From Pseudomonas sp. stari2 (GTDB lineage: Bacteria; Pseudomonadota; Gammaproteobacteria; Pseudomonadales; Pseudomonadaceae), in the NCBI RefSeq assembly GCF_040760005.1, contig NZ_CP099760.1, forward strand, positions 6,170,001-6,234,000: a DNA stretch of 64,000 nt, given 5' to 3'. Each line of letters begins with the position of its first letter. Position 1 is the first letter of the stretch. This document shows, piece by piece, positions 47,910 to 57,119 of the stretch. The notes beneath the pieces are model-generated. The model had not been told where the DNA came from. It made no database searches and saw only the letters and a program-made list of their open reading frames with translations. Position numbers and translations under genes: made by a program.

Positions 47910-48992
47910 TTAGATCAAGGTTTTGCCGTGACGGACGAAGGTCGGTTTGACCACTCGTACCGGATACCACTTGCCACGGATTTCCACTTCGGCGCGGTCG
48001 GCAGTCGCCATCGGTACACGCGCCAGGGCAATCGACTTGCTAAGCGTAGGAGAGAAACTACCACTGGTGATCTCTCCTTCGCCAACATCAGCGATACGAA
48101 CCACCTGATGCGCACGCAAAACCCCGCGTTCCTCGAGCACCAGACCCACCAGTTTGTGCTGCACGCCGGCGGCTTTTTCCGCTTCCAGCGCATCGCGACC
48201 GATGAAACGGCGCGTGGCCGGCTCCCAGGCGATACTCCAGGCCATGTTCGAGGCCAGTGGCGAAACGTCCTGATGGATGTCCTGACCGTACAGGTTCATC
48301 CCGGCTTCCACTCGCAAGGTGTCGCGGGCACCAAGGCCAATGGGAGAAATGCCGGCGCCTACGAGATCGTTGAAAAATCCGGGGGATTGATCGGCCGGCA
48401 GGGCGATTTCCAGTCCGTCTTCACCGGTGTAGCCGGTGCGCGCAATGAACCAGTCGCCATCAACCTGGCCTTCGAAAGGCTTGAGCATCTGGATCAGATT
48501 GGCGCGGGACTGGGTCACCAGTTCGGCAATCTTGTGCCGGGCATGGGGGCCTTGAATAGCGAGCATCGCCAGATCCGTACGCTCATGCAGTTGCACGTCG
48601 TAGCCGGTGAGATGAGCCTGCAACCACGCCAGATCCTGATCGCGGGTCGAGGCGTTGACCACCAGTCGGTAACCGGCCTCAAGACGATAGACGATCATGT
48701 CGTCGACGATGCCACCGCGCTCGTTGAGCATGGTGCTGTACAACGCACGGCCGGGGCTGTGCAGGCGTTCGACGTCATTGGCCAGCAAATGCTGGAGCCA
48801 GGCCTTGGCCTGATGGCCGGCGACATCGATCACGGTCATGTGGGATACATCGAACACCCCGCAATCGCGACGCACCTCGTGGTGCTCCTCGACCTGCGAG
48901 CCGTAATGCAGTGGCATGTCCCAACCGCCAAAATCGACCATCTTCGCGCCGAGGGCGAGATGCAGGTCATACAGAGGCGTACGCTGTCCCAT
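47910..48992 (-). CDS. gcvT: Aminomethyltransferase, T protein
   Basis: The 360-aa tetrahydrofolate-dependent enzyme releases ammonia and makes 5,10-methylene-THF from the H-protein intermediate. YDLHLALGAKMVDFGGWDMP is the N-terminus. FDVSHMTVIDVAGHQA, RTGYTGEDGLEIALP and LGARDTLRVEAGMNLYGQD are conserved folate/substrate regions. It is the first gene of the gcvTH unit. The leader carries a hairpin whose loop resembles an anti-Shine-Dalgarno. Confidence 0.96.
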   Translation of the reverse strand: MGQRTPLYDLHLALGAKMVDFGGWDMPLHYGSQVEEHHEVRRDCGVFDVSHMTVIDVAGHQAKAWLQHLLANDVERLHSPGRALYSTMLNERGGIVDDMIVYRLEAGYRLVVNASTRDQDLAWLQAHLTGYDVQLHERTDLAMLAIQGPHARHKIAELVTQSRANLIQMLKPFEGQVDGDWFIARTGYTGEDGLEIALPADQSPGFFNDLVGAGISPIGLGARDTLRVEAGMNLYGQDIHQDVSPLASNMAWSIAWEPATRRFIGRDALEAEKAAGVQHKLVGLVLEERGVLRAHQVVRIADVGEGEITSGSFSPTLSKSIALARVPMATADRAEVEIRGKWYPVRVVKPTFVRHGKTLI

Positions 48993-49069
48993 GGGTTTCT
49001 CCTTCCGGGCGTGGCGAAGGTGCGGAGCGCTGCTGCACGGTTTGAAAGCCCCGTGGAGGAAGGCTTTCA
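48993..49069 (-). promoter_or_regulatory. Leader hairpin of gcvT with a possible anti-ribosome-site loop
   Basis: On the minus strand TGAAAGCC and GGCTTTCA (49062-49069, 49043-49050) enclose an 11-base loop with TTCCTCC. That loop with its flank can pair with GGAAGG of the gcvT ribosome site (48999-49006). The segment lies 50-77 bases before the start. A translational switch is inferred. The sequence does not match the glycine riboswitch core as I know it. Confidence 0.35.
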
Positions 49070-49148
49070 GCCGATTTCAGCGACAGGGTCTGTCAGACGG
49101 ACCGCACCGAATGCCGCGCATTGTAGCCGCATGATTCATGACTCACTA

Positions 49149-50765
49149 CTAAGTGTTTCGATGCGCCGAGCGGCGAATAAGTCCGATGACCGGCAACAAC
49201 CCGACCAGAACAAGGGTCAGCGCCGGCAACGACGCCCTTGCCCATTCGCCTTCGCTGGTCATTTCAAAAATGCGCACCGCCAGCGTGTCCCAACCAAACG
49301 GGCGCATCAGCAGGGTGGCGGGCATTTCCTTGAGCACATCGACGAACACCAGCAACGCGGCGCTGAGGGTGCCGGGCAGCAACAACGGCAGATACACTTT
49401 GAAAAACAGTCGCGGCCCACTGACACCCAGGCTACGTGCCGCTTCGGGCAAAGAAGGCCGTATACGCGCCAGACCGCTTTCCAGCGGCCCGTAGGCCACC
49501 GCCACGAAGCGCACCAGATACGCCATCAGCAACGCCGCCAGACTGCCCAGCAGCAACGGTTTGCCCGCACCGCCGAGCCAGCCTGAGAGCGGAATCACCA
49601 GTTCACGATCCAGATAACTGAACGCCAGCATGATCGACACCGCCAGCACCGAGCCCGGCAGCGCGTAGCCGAGGTTGGCCAGACTGACGCCGGAACGGAT
49701 CGCCGGGGTCGGAGAAAGACGCCGGGCGAACGCCAGCAACATCGCCACGCTGACCGTGATCAACGCCGCCATGCCCCCCAGATACAGAGTGTGCAGAATC
49801 AGCCCGGCGTAGCGCTCATCCAGATCGAAACGCCCGCGCTGCCAGAACCACACCAACAGTTGCAGCACCGGGATGACAAACGCACAGGCAAACACCAGAC
49901 CGCACCATCCGGTCGCCGCCCAGGCCTTGGGCCCGCGCAGGTGATACAACGCCTTGATCCGCGGCCGCTCGTTGCTCGCCCGATTGGCGCCGCGAGCGCG
50001 ACGTTCGCCGTACAACACCAGCATCACCACCAGCAGCAACAGGCTGGCCAGTTGTGCGGCGCTCGACAGGCTGAAGAAGCCATACCAGGTCTTGTAGATC
50101 GCGGTGGTGAAGGTGTCGAAGTTGAACACCGAGACCGCGCCGAAATCCGCAAGGGTTTCCATCAGCGCCAGCGCCACGCCGGCGCCGATGGCCGGCCGCG
50201 CCATCGGCAGTGCCACCCGCCAGAACGCCTGCCATGGCGACTGGCCGAGCACCCGCGCCGCTTCCATCAGACCTTTGCCCTGAGCGAGAAACGCGGTGCG
50301 TGCCAGCAGGTAAACGTAGGGGTAGAACACCAGCACCAACACCAGAATCACCCCGCCGGTGGAGCGCACCCGTGGCAGGCGCAGGCCGGTTCCGAACCAT
50401 TCGCGTAGCAGGGTCTGCACGGGACCTGCGAAGTCCAGCAGGCCGACGAACACGAACGCCAGCACATAGGCCGGGATCGCGAAGGGCAGCATCAGCGCCC
50501 AGTCGAGCCAGCGCCGGCCGGGGAATTCGCAGAGGCTGGTGAGCCAGGCGAGGCTCACACCCAACAGAGTCACGCCGATGCCGACACCGAGCACCAGCGT
50601 CAGGGTGTTGCCCAGCAGGCGTGGCATCTGGGTTTCCCACAGGTGCGACCAGATTTGTTGGTCGATGGTCTGCCACGACAGCAATAGAACGCTGAGGGGC
50701 AGCAGCACCAACGCGGCGATGGCGAAGACGATGGGGTACCAGCGGCGTTGGGCGGGGTGGGCCAA
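49149..50765 (-). CDS. Iron(III) ABC transporter permease (FbpB/AfuB type, fused double permease)
   Basis: The 538-aa inner-membrane protein has two BPD_transp_1 halves and about 12 membrane segments. EAA-like loops are MEAARVLGQSPWQAFWRVAL in the first half and LPEAARSLGVSGPRLFFKVY in the second. It partners the binding protein encoded just upstream. The best start is TTG at 50765 (LAHPAQRRWYPIVF) after GAGAG; the 35 codons upstream overlap the previous gene's end and lack family similarity. No ATPase gene follows; gcvT is next. Confidence 0.9.
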   Translation of the reverse strand: MAHPAQRRWYPIVFAIAALVLLPLSVLLLSWQTIDQQIWSHLWETQMPRLLGNTLTLVLGVGIGVTLLGVSLAWLTSLCEFPGRRWLDWALMLPFAIPAYVLAFVFVGLLDFAGPVQTLLREWFGTGLRLPRVRSTGGVILVLVLVFYPYVYLLARTAFLAQGKGLMEAARVLGQSPWQAFWRVALPMARPAIGAGVALALMETLADFGAVSVFNFDTFTTAIYKTWYGFFSLSSAAQLASLLLLVVMLVLYGERRARGANRASNERPRIKALYHLRGPKAWAATGWCGLVFACAFVIPVLQLLVWFWQRGRFDLDERYAGLILHTLYLGGMAALITVSVAMLLAFARRLSPTPAIRSGVSLANLGYALPGSVLAVSIMLAFSYLDRELVIPLSGWLGGAGKPLLLGSLAALLMAYLVRFVAVAYGPLESGLARIRPSLPEAARSLGVSGPRLFFKVYLPLLLPGTLSAALLVFVDVLKEMPATLLMRPFGWDTLAVRIFEMTSEGEWARASLPALTLVLVGLLPVIGLIRRSAHRNT

Positions 50766-50860
50766 GGAAAGACTCTCGTTGAATGAATGTGGCCACGCAT
50801 GGCGTGGGCACTTATCTTGTGACGCTGCGCATTCCGCGTGCGGCGATTCGACTCGCAGCG

Positions 50861-51865
50861 TCAGTTCCAACCCGCCCGATCCATCATCCGGATCGCCTCG
50901 GCCTGACGTTTGCCCGCCACTTCGACCGGCAACGTATCAGCGACAAACTGCCCCCACGCCGCCACTTCTTCCGAAGGTTTCACCGCCGGATTCGCCGGGA
51001 ATTCCTGGTTCACGTCAGCGAAGATCTTCTGCGCCTCAGGTGTGGTCATCCACTCGACCAGTGCCTTGGCGGCTTCCGGGTGCGGCGCATGTCTGGTCAA
51101 ACCGATGCCCGACAGATTGACGTGCACACCGCGATCCGCCTGGTTCGGCCAGAACAGTTTCACCGGCAGTTCCGGCTTCTGCTTGTGCAGGCGCCCGTAG
51201 TAGTAGGTGTTGACGATGCCGACGTCACACTGACCGGCGTTGATCGCTTCCAGCACCGCGACGTCGTCGGAGAACACGTCGGTGGACAGGTTGTTGACCC
51301 AGCCCTTGAGGATCTTCTCGGTTTTCTCGGCGCCGTGGACTTCGATCATGGTGGCGGTCAGCGACTGGTTGTAGACCTTTTTCGCCGTGCGCAGGCACAG
51401 GCGACCTTCCCAGTTTTTGTCGGCCAGCGCTTCGTAGGTGGTCAGTTCGCTCGGTTTCACGCGCTCGGTGGAGTAGGCGATGGTCCGCGCGCGCAGGCTC
51501 AGACCGGTCCAGGCGTGGCTGGACGAGCGGTATTGCAGGGGAATGTTGGCGTCGATGGTTTTCGAGGTGAACGGCTGGAGAATGCCCATCTGTTCGGCCT
51601 GCCAGAGGTTGCCGGCATCGACGGTCAGCAGCAGGTCGGCGGTGGCGTTCTCGCCCTCGGCCTTGATCCGCTGCATCAACGGCGCTTCCTTGTCGGTGAT
51701 GAACTTGATCTTCACCCCGGTCTTGGCGGTGTAGGCATCGAACACCGGTTTGATCAGCTCATCGATACGCGACGAGTAAACCACCACCTCATCAGCGGCC
51801 TGGGCGGCGGTGCTGCCAATCAGGGTCAGGGCCAGTGCGGTCAGAAGACGCTTGGGTGCCAACAT
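50861..51865 (-). CDS. Iron(III) ABC transporter substrate-binding protein (FbpA/AfuA type)
   Basis: The 334-aa periplasmic ferric-ion binder has a signal peptide ending [27 protein letters not shown] opens the mature part. The iron-coordinating tyrosines are expected in [11 protein letters not shown] near residue 215. [20 protein letters not shown] and the C-terminal half fit the transferrin-like bacterial family. A 19-base site matching 14 of 19 positions of the Fur consensus lies 37-55 bases before the start, in line with repression by iron. Confidence 0.93.
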   Translation of the reverse strand: MLAPKRLLTALALTLIGSTAAQAADEVVVYSSRIDELIKPVFDAYTAKTGVKIKFITDKEAPLMQRIKAEGENATADLLLTVDAGNLWQAEQMGILQPFTSKTIDANIPLQYRSSSHAWTGLSLRARTIAYSTERVKPSELTTYEALADKNWEGRLCLRTAKKVYNQSLTATMIEVHGAEKTEKILKGWVNNLSTDVFSDDVAVLEAINAGQCDVGIVNTYYYGRLHKQKPELPVKLFWPNQADRGVHVNLSGIGLTRHAPHPEAAKALVEWMTTPEAQKIFADVNQEFPANPAVKPSEEVAAWGQFVADTLPVEVAGKRQAEAIRMMDRAGWN

Positions 51866-51901
51866 GGGAGTGATCTCTCGGTCGGGAAAAGTGGCCCAAA
51901 T

Positions 51902-51920
51902 GATAAGGACTCACATTTAC
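51902..51920 (-). promoter_or_regulatory. Fur-box-like operator of the iron transporter
   Basis: On the minus strand GTAAATGTGAGTCCTTATC agrees with 14 of 19 positions of GATAATGAGAATCATTATC. It lies directly upstream of the ferric-ion binding-protein gene. Confidence 0.6.
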
Positions 51921-51972
51921 CAGCTCAATCGAACACTTTCCCAAGGAGTTACCAGATGTTGCGCGATATTCA

Positions 51973-53196
51973 TCACGCCTTGGCAAGCGCCGGCAAGTCC
52001 CCGGTCAGCCCCAATGCTTCACGTACGAACAGCGCTTTGGCCTCAGGCATCTGCTCGACGATTTTCAGTCCGGTGTTGCGCAACCAGCGCAGCGGCAGCG
52101 GATCGGCCTGGAACAACCGTTCGAAGCCTTCCATCGCCGCCATCAGCGTCAGGTTGTGCGGCATGCGCCGGCGTTCGTAGCGGCTCAGCACTTTCACATC
52201 CGCCAGGCGTTCGCCGCGTTCATTGGCTTGCAGCAGTACTTCGGCGAGTACAGCGGCATCGAGGAAACCGAGGTTTACACCCTGCCCCGCCAACGGGTGA
52301 ATGGTATGCGCGGCATCGCCGATCAAGGCCAGGCCCTCGGCCACATAGCGCTTGGCGTGACGCTGACGCAGCGGCACGCACAGGCGCGGATCAGCGCTGA
52401 TGACATCGCCGAGGCAACCTTCGAAGGCACGCTCCAGTTCACGGCAGAAATCCGCTTCATCCAGCGCCATCAGCCGCTCGGCTTCGCTCGGCGTGGTCGA
52501 CCAGACGATCGAGCACCAGTCCTGCTGACCGTCACGCTCAAGCGGCAGAAACGCCAGCGGCCCGTGATCGGTGAAACGCTGCCACGCGGTCATCCGGTGC
52601 GGTTTGCTGCTGCGCACGCTGGTGACGATGGCGTGATGCAGATAATCCCACTCGCGAGTAGCGACACCGGTCAGGCGACGCACGGCGGAATTGGCCCCGT
52701 CCGCCGCAATCACCAGCGGTGCGCGCAAAGTGCGGCCGTCGGCCAGGGTCAGCAGCCAGTCGTCACCGGAGCGGCGCATCTGCTCCAGCCGCGCATTGGC
52801 CAGCAGGCCCAGATCGCAATCGTGCAGACGGTCGAGCAAGGCATCCTGCACCACGCGGTTCTCGACAATGTGGCCGAGCACATCGGCATGCACGCTGCTG
52901 GCCGAAAAGTGAATCTGCCCGGTACCGCTGCCGTCCCAGACGTGCATGTCGGTGTAAGGGCTGCTGCGTCGGTTGACGATGCCGTCCCACACGCCGAGGC
53001 GATCAAGGATTCGCTGGCTGGCTGCCGACAACGCGCTGACTCGCGGTTCGAACGGCGCGTCGGCATTGAAGGGTTTGACACTCAGCGGGCTGCCGTCGAG
53101 CAGCAGGACTTCCAGCCCGCTGTCCTGCAACGCCAGCGCCAGGGCGCTGCCGACCATTCCGGCTCCGACAATCAGCACATCTGCGCGCATTTCCAT
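51973..53196 (-). CDS. UbiH/UbiF/VisC family FAD-dependent hydroxylase
   Basis: A 407-aa flavoprotein monooxygenase of ubiquinone synthesis. The FAD N-terminal motif is VLIVGAGMVGSALALALQ, the DG motif is VIAADGANSAVRRLTG near residue 160, and the GD motif is LIGDAAHTIHPLAGQGVNLG near 290. It is a paralogue of UbiH encoded two genes upstream. Which ring position it hydroxylates (UbiF- or UbiI-like) is not decidable by eye. It is the last gene of the pepP-ubiH cluster. Confidence 0.88.
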   Translation of the reverse strand: MEMRADVLIVGAGMVGSALALALQDSGLEVLLLDGSPLSVKPFNADAPFEPRVSALSAASQRILDRLGVWDGIVNRRSSPYTDMHVWDGSGTGQIHFSASSVHADVLGHIVENRVVQDALLDRLHDCDLGLLANARLEQMRRSGDDWLLTLADGRTLRAPLVIAADGANSAVRRLTGVATREWDYLHHAIVTSVRSSKPHRMTAWQRFTDHGPLAFLPLERDGQQDWCSIVWSTTPSEAERLMALDEADFCRELERAFEGCLGDVISADPRLCVPLRQRHAKRYVAEGLALIGDAAHTIHPLAGQGVNLGFLDAAVLAEVLLQANERGERLADVKVLSRYERRRMPHNLTLMAAMEGFERLFQADPLPLRWLRNTGLKIVEQMPEAKALFVREALGLTGDLPALAKA

Positions 53197-53199
53197 GCT

Positions 53200-53685
53200 T
53201 TAAGCCTGTCTCGCTTGCGGCTTGAGCCGCACGTAAAGGGTTTTACCGACCCGCGCCACCAGGTTGCCGGCGCCGTCATGAATGTCGACCTGCAACTGCG
53301 GCAGGTATTTCTCGCCAGTGGCGGTCTGCCGACGGATCTCGTCGAGCAGGGTGTCGTCGATGTTGAACCGGGCGAACACCGGGCCTTTGCCCGGCGCAAT
53401 GAAATCAATGTCGGCAGCCTTGTCCCAGACGATGTAGCGCGAGCCGAGGTTCTCCATGAGCATCAACATGAAAAACGGATCGACCATCGAATACAGACTG
53501 CCGCCGAACTGGGTGCCGACGTAATTGCGGTTGTACCAGCCCAGGCCCATCGAAACCTGAATGTCACGAAAGTCATCGCTGATGTGCTTCACCCGGACGC
53601 CGGCGCCGAAATACGGCGGGTAGAACGTCATGATCCAGCGCATCAGCCGCGCCTTGCCAAACTGTTTGATCAGCCGCTCACGCAT
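53200..53685 (-). CDS. DUF4442 hotdog-fold protein
   Basis: The 161-aa protein is like acyl-CoA thioesterases with a hotdog fold. WIMTFYPPYFGAGVRVKHIS and NRNYVGTQFGGSLYSMVDPF match the DUF4442/4HBT-like helix, and a C-terminal strand pair follows (VDIHDGAGNLVARVGKTLYV). Its ATG overlaps the ubiH stop by 8 bases (ATGCGTGA), so it is translationally coupled. A longer in-frame stretch upstream is only a shadow of ubiH. Substrate unknown. Confidence 0.85.
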   Translation of the reverse strand: MRERLIKQFGKARLMRWIMTFYPPYFGAGVRVKHISDDFRDIQVSMGLGWYNRNYVGTQFGGSLYSMVDPFFMLMLMENLGSRYIVWDKAADIDFIAPGKGPVFARFNIDDTLLDEIRRQTATGEKYLPQLQVDIHDGAGNLVARVGKTLYVRLKPQARQA

Positions 53686-54865
53686 CCGGCCGCGTCCCCA
53701 GCCCCATGGCCTGACGGGCGAACCAGCGTTTGGCCGGCGGCAGCAGATCGAGGCCGAGCAGACCGATATTGCGCCCCAGCGACACCAGCGGCTGAGTGCT
53801 GCCGAACAGGCGCGTGACCTGATCGGAGAAGCCCACGGTGAGGTCCTGATCGAGGCGCTGACGCTCGCGATAGGCCTGCAGCGTGGCGAAATCCCCCAGC
53901 GGCTTGTTACTGGCCAGCAGCGCGGCGGCCAAGGCATCGGCATCACGCAGGGACAGGTTGAAACCCTGTCCGGCAATCGGGTGCAGGCTGTGGGCGGCGT
54001 TGCCGAGCACGGCCAGATGCGATCGAACCTGCTCTTCGGCCTCCACCAGCGACAGCGGATACAGATGCCGCGCGCCGACCTGCTTCAACGTGCCGAGGCG
54101 GTAACCGAACACGCCTTGCAGCTCGCTGAGGAAATCACGATCACTCAGGTCCGCCAGACGTTGCGCGTCCATGCCCAGACGGGTCCAGACCAGCGCGCAG
54201 CGGTTTTCCGGCAGCGGCAGCAGCGCCATCGGGCCTTCATCGGTGAAGCGCTCGAAAGCCATGCCGTTGTGCGCTTCGCTCGGGGTGATGTTGGCTATCA
54301 GCGCGCTCTGGTTGTACGGGCGCTTGCGCACATTGATGCCCAGTTGCTCGCGCAGACCGGAACGGCCGCCATCGGCGAGCACCGCCAGATCGCATTCGAC
54401 CGTGGTCTCATCGTTGAGGGTCAGACGATAGCCGTCCGGCAGCGGCTCCATGCGGATGACTTCCGCCGGGCAGCGCCAGCTGATCACGTCTTTGTCGAGG
54501 TGTTGCCACAGGCTATGACCGAGCCAGGCGTTTTCCACTACATAACCGAGCGCCGGTACGCCCTCTTCCATCGCCGACAGCCGGGCAGTGGAAAAACGTC
54601 CACGATCGGAGACGTGAATCTGTTTGATCGGCTCGGCGCGGCGGGAGATTTCCTGCCATACGCCCAGCCGCTGATAAATCTGCCGCGAGCCAAAGGACAG
54701 CGCCGACGAACGTGCGTCGTAGCTCGGCTGCCAGCTGTCGCCGGGGGCGAACGGTTCGATCAGCACGATCTTCCAGCCCCGGGCCTTGGCCCCGGCCTGC
54801 AAGGCCAACGCCAGACTGGCGCCGACCAGGCCGCCACCGATGATTGCCAGATTGACCCGACTCAT
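53678..54865 (-). CDS. ubiH: 2-octaprenyl-6-methoxyphenol hydroxylase
   Basis: A 395-aa FAD monooxygenase of ubiquinone synthesis. LAIIGGGLVGASLALALQAG holds the nucleotide motif, VLADGGRSGLREQLG the DG motif, and VLGNAAHSLHPIAGQGFNLS the GD motif with bound FAD ribityl contacts. It overlaps the pepP stop by 4 bp and the next gene start by 8 bp. The pepP-ubiH order is the classic gammaproteobacterial arrangement. Confidence 0.93.
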   Translation of the reverse strand: MSRVNLAIIGGGLVGASLALALQAGAKARGWKIVLIEPFAPGDSWQPSYDARSSALSFGSRQIYQRLGVWQEISRRAEPIKQIHVSDRGRFSTARLSAMEEGVPALGYVVENAWLGHSLWQHLDKDVISWRCPAEVIRMEPLPDGYRLTLNDETTVECDLAVLADGGRSGLREQLGINVRKRPYNQSALIANITPSEAHNGMAFERFTDEGPMALLPLPENRCALVWTRLGMDAQRLADLSDRDFLSELQGVFGYRLGTLKQVGARHLYPLSLVEAEEQVRSHLAVLGNAAHSLHPIAGQGFNLSLRDADALAAALLASNKPLGDFATLQAYRERQRLDQDLTVGFSDQVTRLFGSTQPLVSLGRNIGLLGLDLLPPAKRWFARQAMGLGTRPDA

Positions 54866-56196
54866 GCTGCGCAGGTCCGTGCTTGCGCCATCAGGGCTTC
54901 GATCTCGGCGACGGTTTTCGGCACGCCGTGGGTCAAAATTTCACAACCGCTTTTGGTCACTACCACGTCGTCCTCGATGCGCACGCCAATGCCGCGCCAT
55001 TTCTTCGCTACGTTCTGATTGTCCGGGGCGATGTAGATGCCCGGCTCCACGGTCAGCGCCATGCCGACTTCCAGCACCCGCCATTCGCCGCCGACCTTGT
55101 ACTCGCCGACGTCATGCACATCCATGCCCAGCCAGTGGCCGGCGCGGTGCATGTAAAACGCCTTGTAGGCCTCGGAGGCGATCAACTCGTCCACTTCGCC
55201 CTGCAACAACCCCAGCTTCACCAGCCCGGTGGTGATGACCCGAACCGTGGCTTCGTGCGCCTGGTTCCAGTGTTTGTTCGGGGCGATTTCGGCGAATGCC
55301 GCTTCCTGCGAGGCCAGCACCAACTCGTAGATCGCTTTCTGTTCGGCGGAAAATTTGCCGTTGACCGGCCAGGTGCGGGTGATGTCGCTGGCGTAGCAGT
55401 CGATTTCGCAACCGGCGTCGATCAGCACCAGGTCACCGTCCTTGAGCAACGCGTCATTCTGCTGGTAATGCAGGATGCAGCTGTTGCGCCCGGCGGCGAC
55501 GATCGAGCCATAGGCCGGCATCTTCGCCCCGCCCTTGCGAAACTCGTAATCGAGTTCGGCTTCGAGGCTGTACTCGTACAGCCCGGCGCGGCTGGCCTGC
55601 ATCGCGCGGATGTGGGCCTGAGCGGAAATCCGCGCCGCTTCGCGCATCACCTTCACTTCTGCCGCCGATTTATACAGACGCATGTCGTGCAGCAGGTGAT
55701 CCAGGGCAACGAATTCGTTCGGAGGCTGGGCGCCGAGATGCGCCTTGGAGCGGATCACGTTGATCCAGTCCATCAGGTGACGGTCGAATTCCGGGTTGCT
55801 GCCCATGGCCGAATACACCCGGTCGCGGCCCTCGATCAGGCCCGGCAGGATGTCGTCGATGTCGGTGATGGGGAAGGCATCGTCGGCGCCAAAGTCGCGA
55901 ATCGCGCCTTCCTGGCCGGCGCGCAGGCCGTCCCAGAGTTCGCGCTCGGTATTGCGTTCACGGCAGAACAGCACGTATTCACCGTGTTCGCGACCTGGCA
56001 TCAGGACGATGACCGCCTGTGGCTCGGGGAAACCGCTGAGGTACTGGAAGTCGCTGTCCTGGCGGTAGACGTGCTCGACATCACGGTTGCGGATGGCAAC
56101 TGCGGCGGCGGGCAGGATGGCAATGCTGTTGGGTTCCATCTGCGCCATGAGTGCCTTGCGGCGACGGGCGTATTCCGCTTTCTGGATATGGATCAT
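54862..56196 (-). CDS. pepP: Xaa-Pro aminopeptidase
   Basis: The 444-aa M24B metallopeptidase removes N-terminal residues before proline. The N-terminal AMP_N domain (about 1-135) ends before the pita-bread fold. Metal ligands appear as VLIDAGCEIDCYASDITRTW (two Asp), HRAGHWLGMDVHD (His), LTVEPGIYIAP (Glu) and GVRIEDDVVVT (Glu). It lies 27 bases after ygfB and overlaps ubiH by 4 bp. Confidence 0.95.
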   Translation of the reverse strand: MIHIQKAEYARRRKALMAQMEPNSIAILPAAAVAIRNRDVEHVYRQDSDFQYLSGFPEPQAVIVLMPGREHGEYVLFCRERNTERELWDGLRAGQEGAIRDFGADDAFPITDIDDILPGLIEGRDRVYSAMGSNPEFDRHLMDWINVIRSKAHLGAQPPNEFVALDHLLHDMRLYKSAAEVKVMREAARISAQAHIRAMQASRAGLYEYSLEAELDYEFRKGGAKMPAYGSIVAAGRNSCILHYQQNDALLKDGDLVLIDAGCEIDCYASDITRTWPVNGKFSAEQKAIYELVLASQEAAFAEIAPNKHWNQAHEATVRVITTGLVKLGLLQGEVDELIASEAYKAFYMHRAGHWLGMDVHDVGEYKVGGEWRVLEVGMALTVEPGIYIAPDNQNVAKKWRGIGVRIEDDVVVTKSGCEILTHGVPKTVAEIEALMAQARTCAA

Positions 56197-56223
56197 GGGC
56201 AGATGGCTTTCCCTGGCACGCGA

Positions 56224-56784
56224 TCAGTGCAGCGACGGCTTGGCGGCTGGCGGCACGTCGGCTTTCTTGGTTTCGGAGAACAGCAGCAGCGGCGCTACAC
56301 GCAGGTACTCCATGACTTCCATGTAGTCGCTTTCGCCATCTTCGGATTCTTCCAGTGCATCTTGCACCTGGGAGATCGCTGCCAGATCCTGCAACACCTC
56401 GGTGGCCTCGGTGCTCAGCATGCTGCTGTCGCGGCAGTTCAGTCCGAAACCGGTGAGGAAGCCCTGGCACCACTGGCCCAGTGCGGCGGCGCGATCGGCC
56501 AGCGGCACGTCATCGGTCGGCAACAGCAGCACGACGGTCACATCGTCGCCCGTGAGCTCGCCCTTGACCATTTCCTGCAGGCCGATGAGCGCGTTGCGGA
56601 CGTTGTCCTGCGGCTCGCTTTCGAGCAGCTCGGCGGCGTCGATCAGCCATTCTTCGGCATTGAAGCCGGCACCGGCGCAGCTGCGGCCGAGCAGCAGGCC
56701 ATGCAGTTCGGCAGGCGAGACGTTGTGACCGCTGGCAGTCAGCAGGGTGGCGAAGGCTTGGTACGGGGAATTCTGAATGGGCAT
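56224..56784 (-). CDS. UPF0149 (YgfB/YecA) family protein
   Basis: The 186-aa acidic helical protein of the YgfB family reads [20 protein letters not shown] and [20 protein letters not shown], with later [10 protein letters not shown]. It is the first gene of the pepP-ubiH cluster. In P. aeruginosa a YgfB protein affects beta-lactam resistance through the ampDh3 gene, but I cannot tell whether this copy does so. It starts 125 bases from the divergent TIGR02449 gene. Confidence 0.9.
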   Translation of the reverse strand: MPIQNSPYQAFATLLTASGHNVSPAELHGLLLGRSCAGAGFNAEEWLIDAAELLESEPQDNVRNALIGLQEMVKGELTGDDVTVVLLLPTDDVPLADRAAALGQWCQGFLTGFGLNCRDSSMLSTEATEVLQDLAAISQVQDALEESEDGESDYMEVMEYLRVAPLLLFSETKKADVPPAAKPSLH

Positions 56785-56909
56785 GGGCAGCTAGGCGCCA
56801 GACGGCGCTATGTCTAGAATGAAGGCCTTGTATCCTACATCGACAGACTCGCCAAGACCATTAAAGGCTGTCCCCCAGCCAAACCCATCAGACCGAATCA
56901 GTGGACACA

Positions 56910-57119
56910 ATGGAAGACACCGACCTGCAAGCGCTGATGGCCAGACTCGAACTGCTGATTACTCGGGTCGAGCAACTAAAGAGTCAAAACGCACTCTTAC
57001 TAGCTCAGGAAAAGACCTGGCGCGAGGAACGCGCGCACCTCATTGAAAAAAACGAAATCGCCCGGCGTAAGGTCGAGTCGATGATTTCGCGCCTCAAGGC
57101 CCTGGAGCAAGACTCATGA
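56910..57119 (+). CDS. TIGR02449 family coiled-coil protein
   Basis: The 69-aa, almost wholly helical protein reads LQALMARLELLITRVEQLKS, then ENEI-like charged heptads. It is similar in size and character to ZapB-type division factors. It overlaps zapA by 4 bases (ATGA), suggesting joint synthesis of the two small proteins. The start could be the ATG used here or a GTG three codons before it. Confidence 0.85.
   Translation: MEDTDLQALMARLELLITRVEQLKSQNALLLAQEKTWREERAHLIEKNEIARRKVESMISRLKALEQDS

Noticed and set aside
48993..49148. Glycine riboswitch in front of gcvT
   Set aside because: The leader lacks the paired AGAG/CTCT aptamer motifs. Only a simple hairpin is clear.
53686..53976. N-terminal extension of the DUF4442 protein
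   Set aside because: It is a shadow of the ubiH 3' region. The family match begins at the Met used, which overlaps the ubiH stop in the usual coupling pattern.
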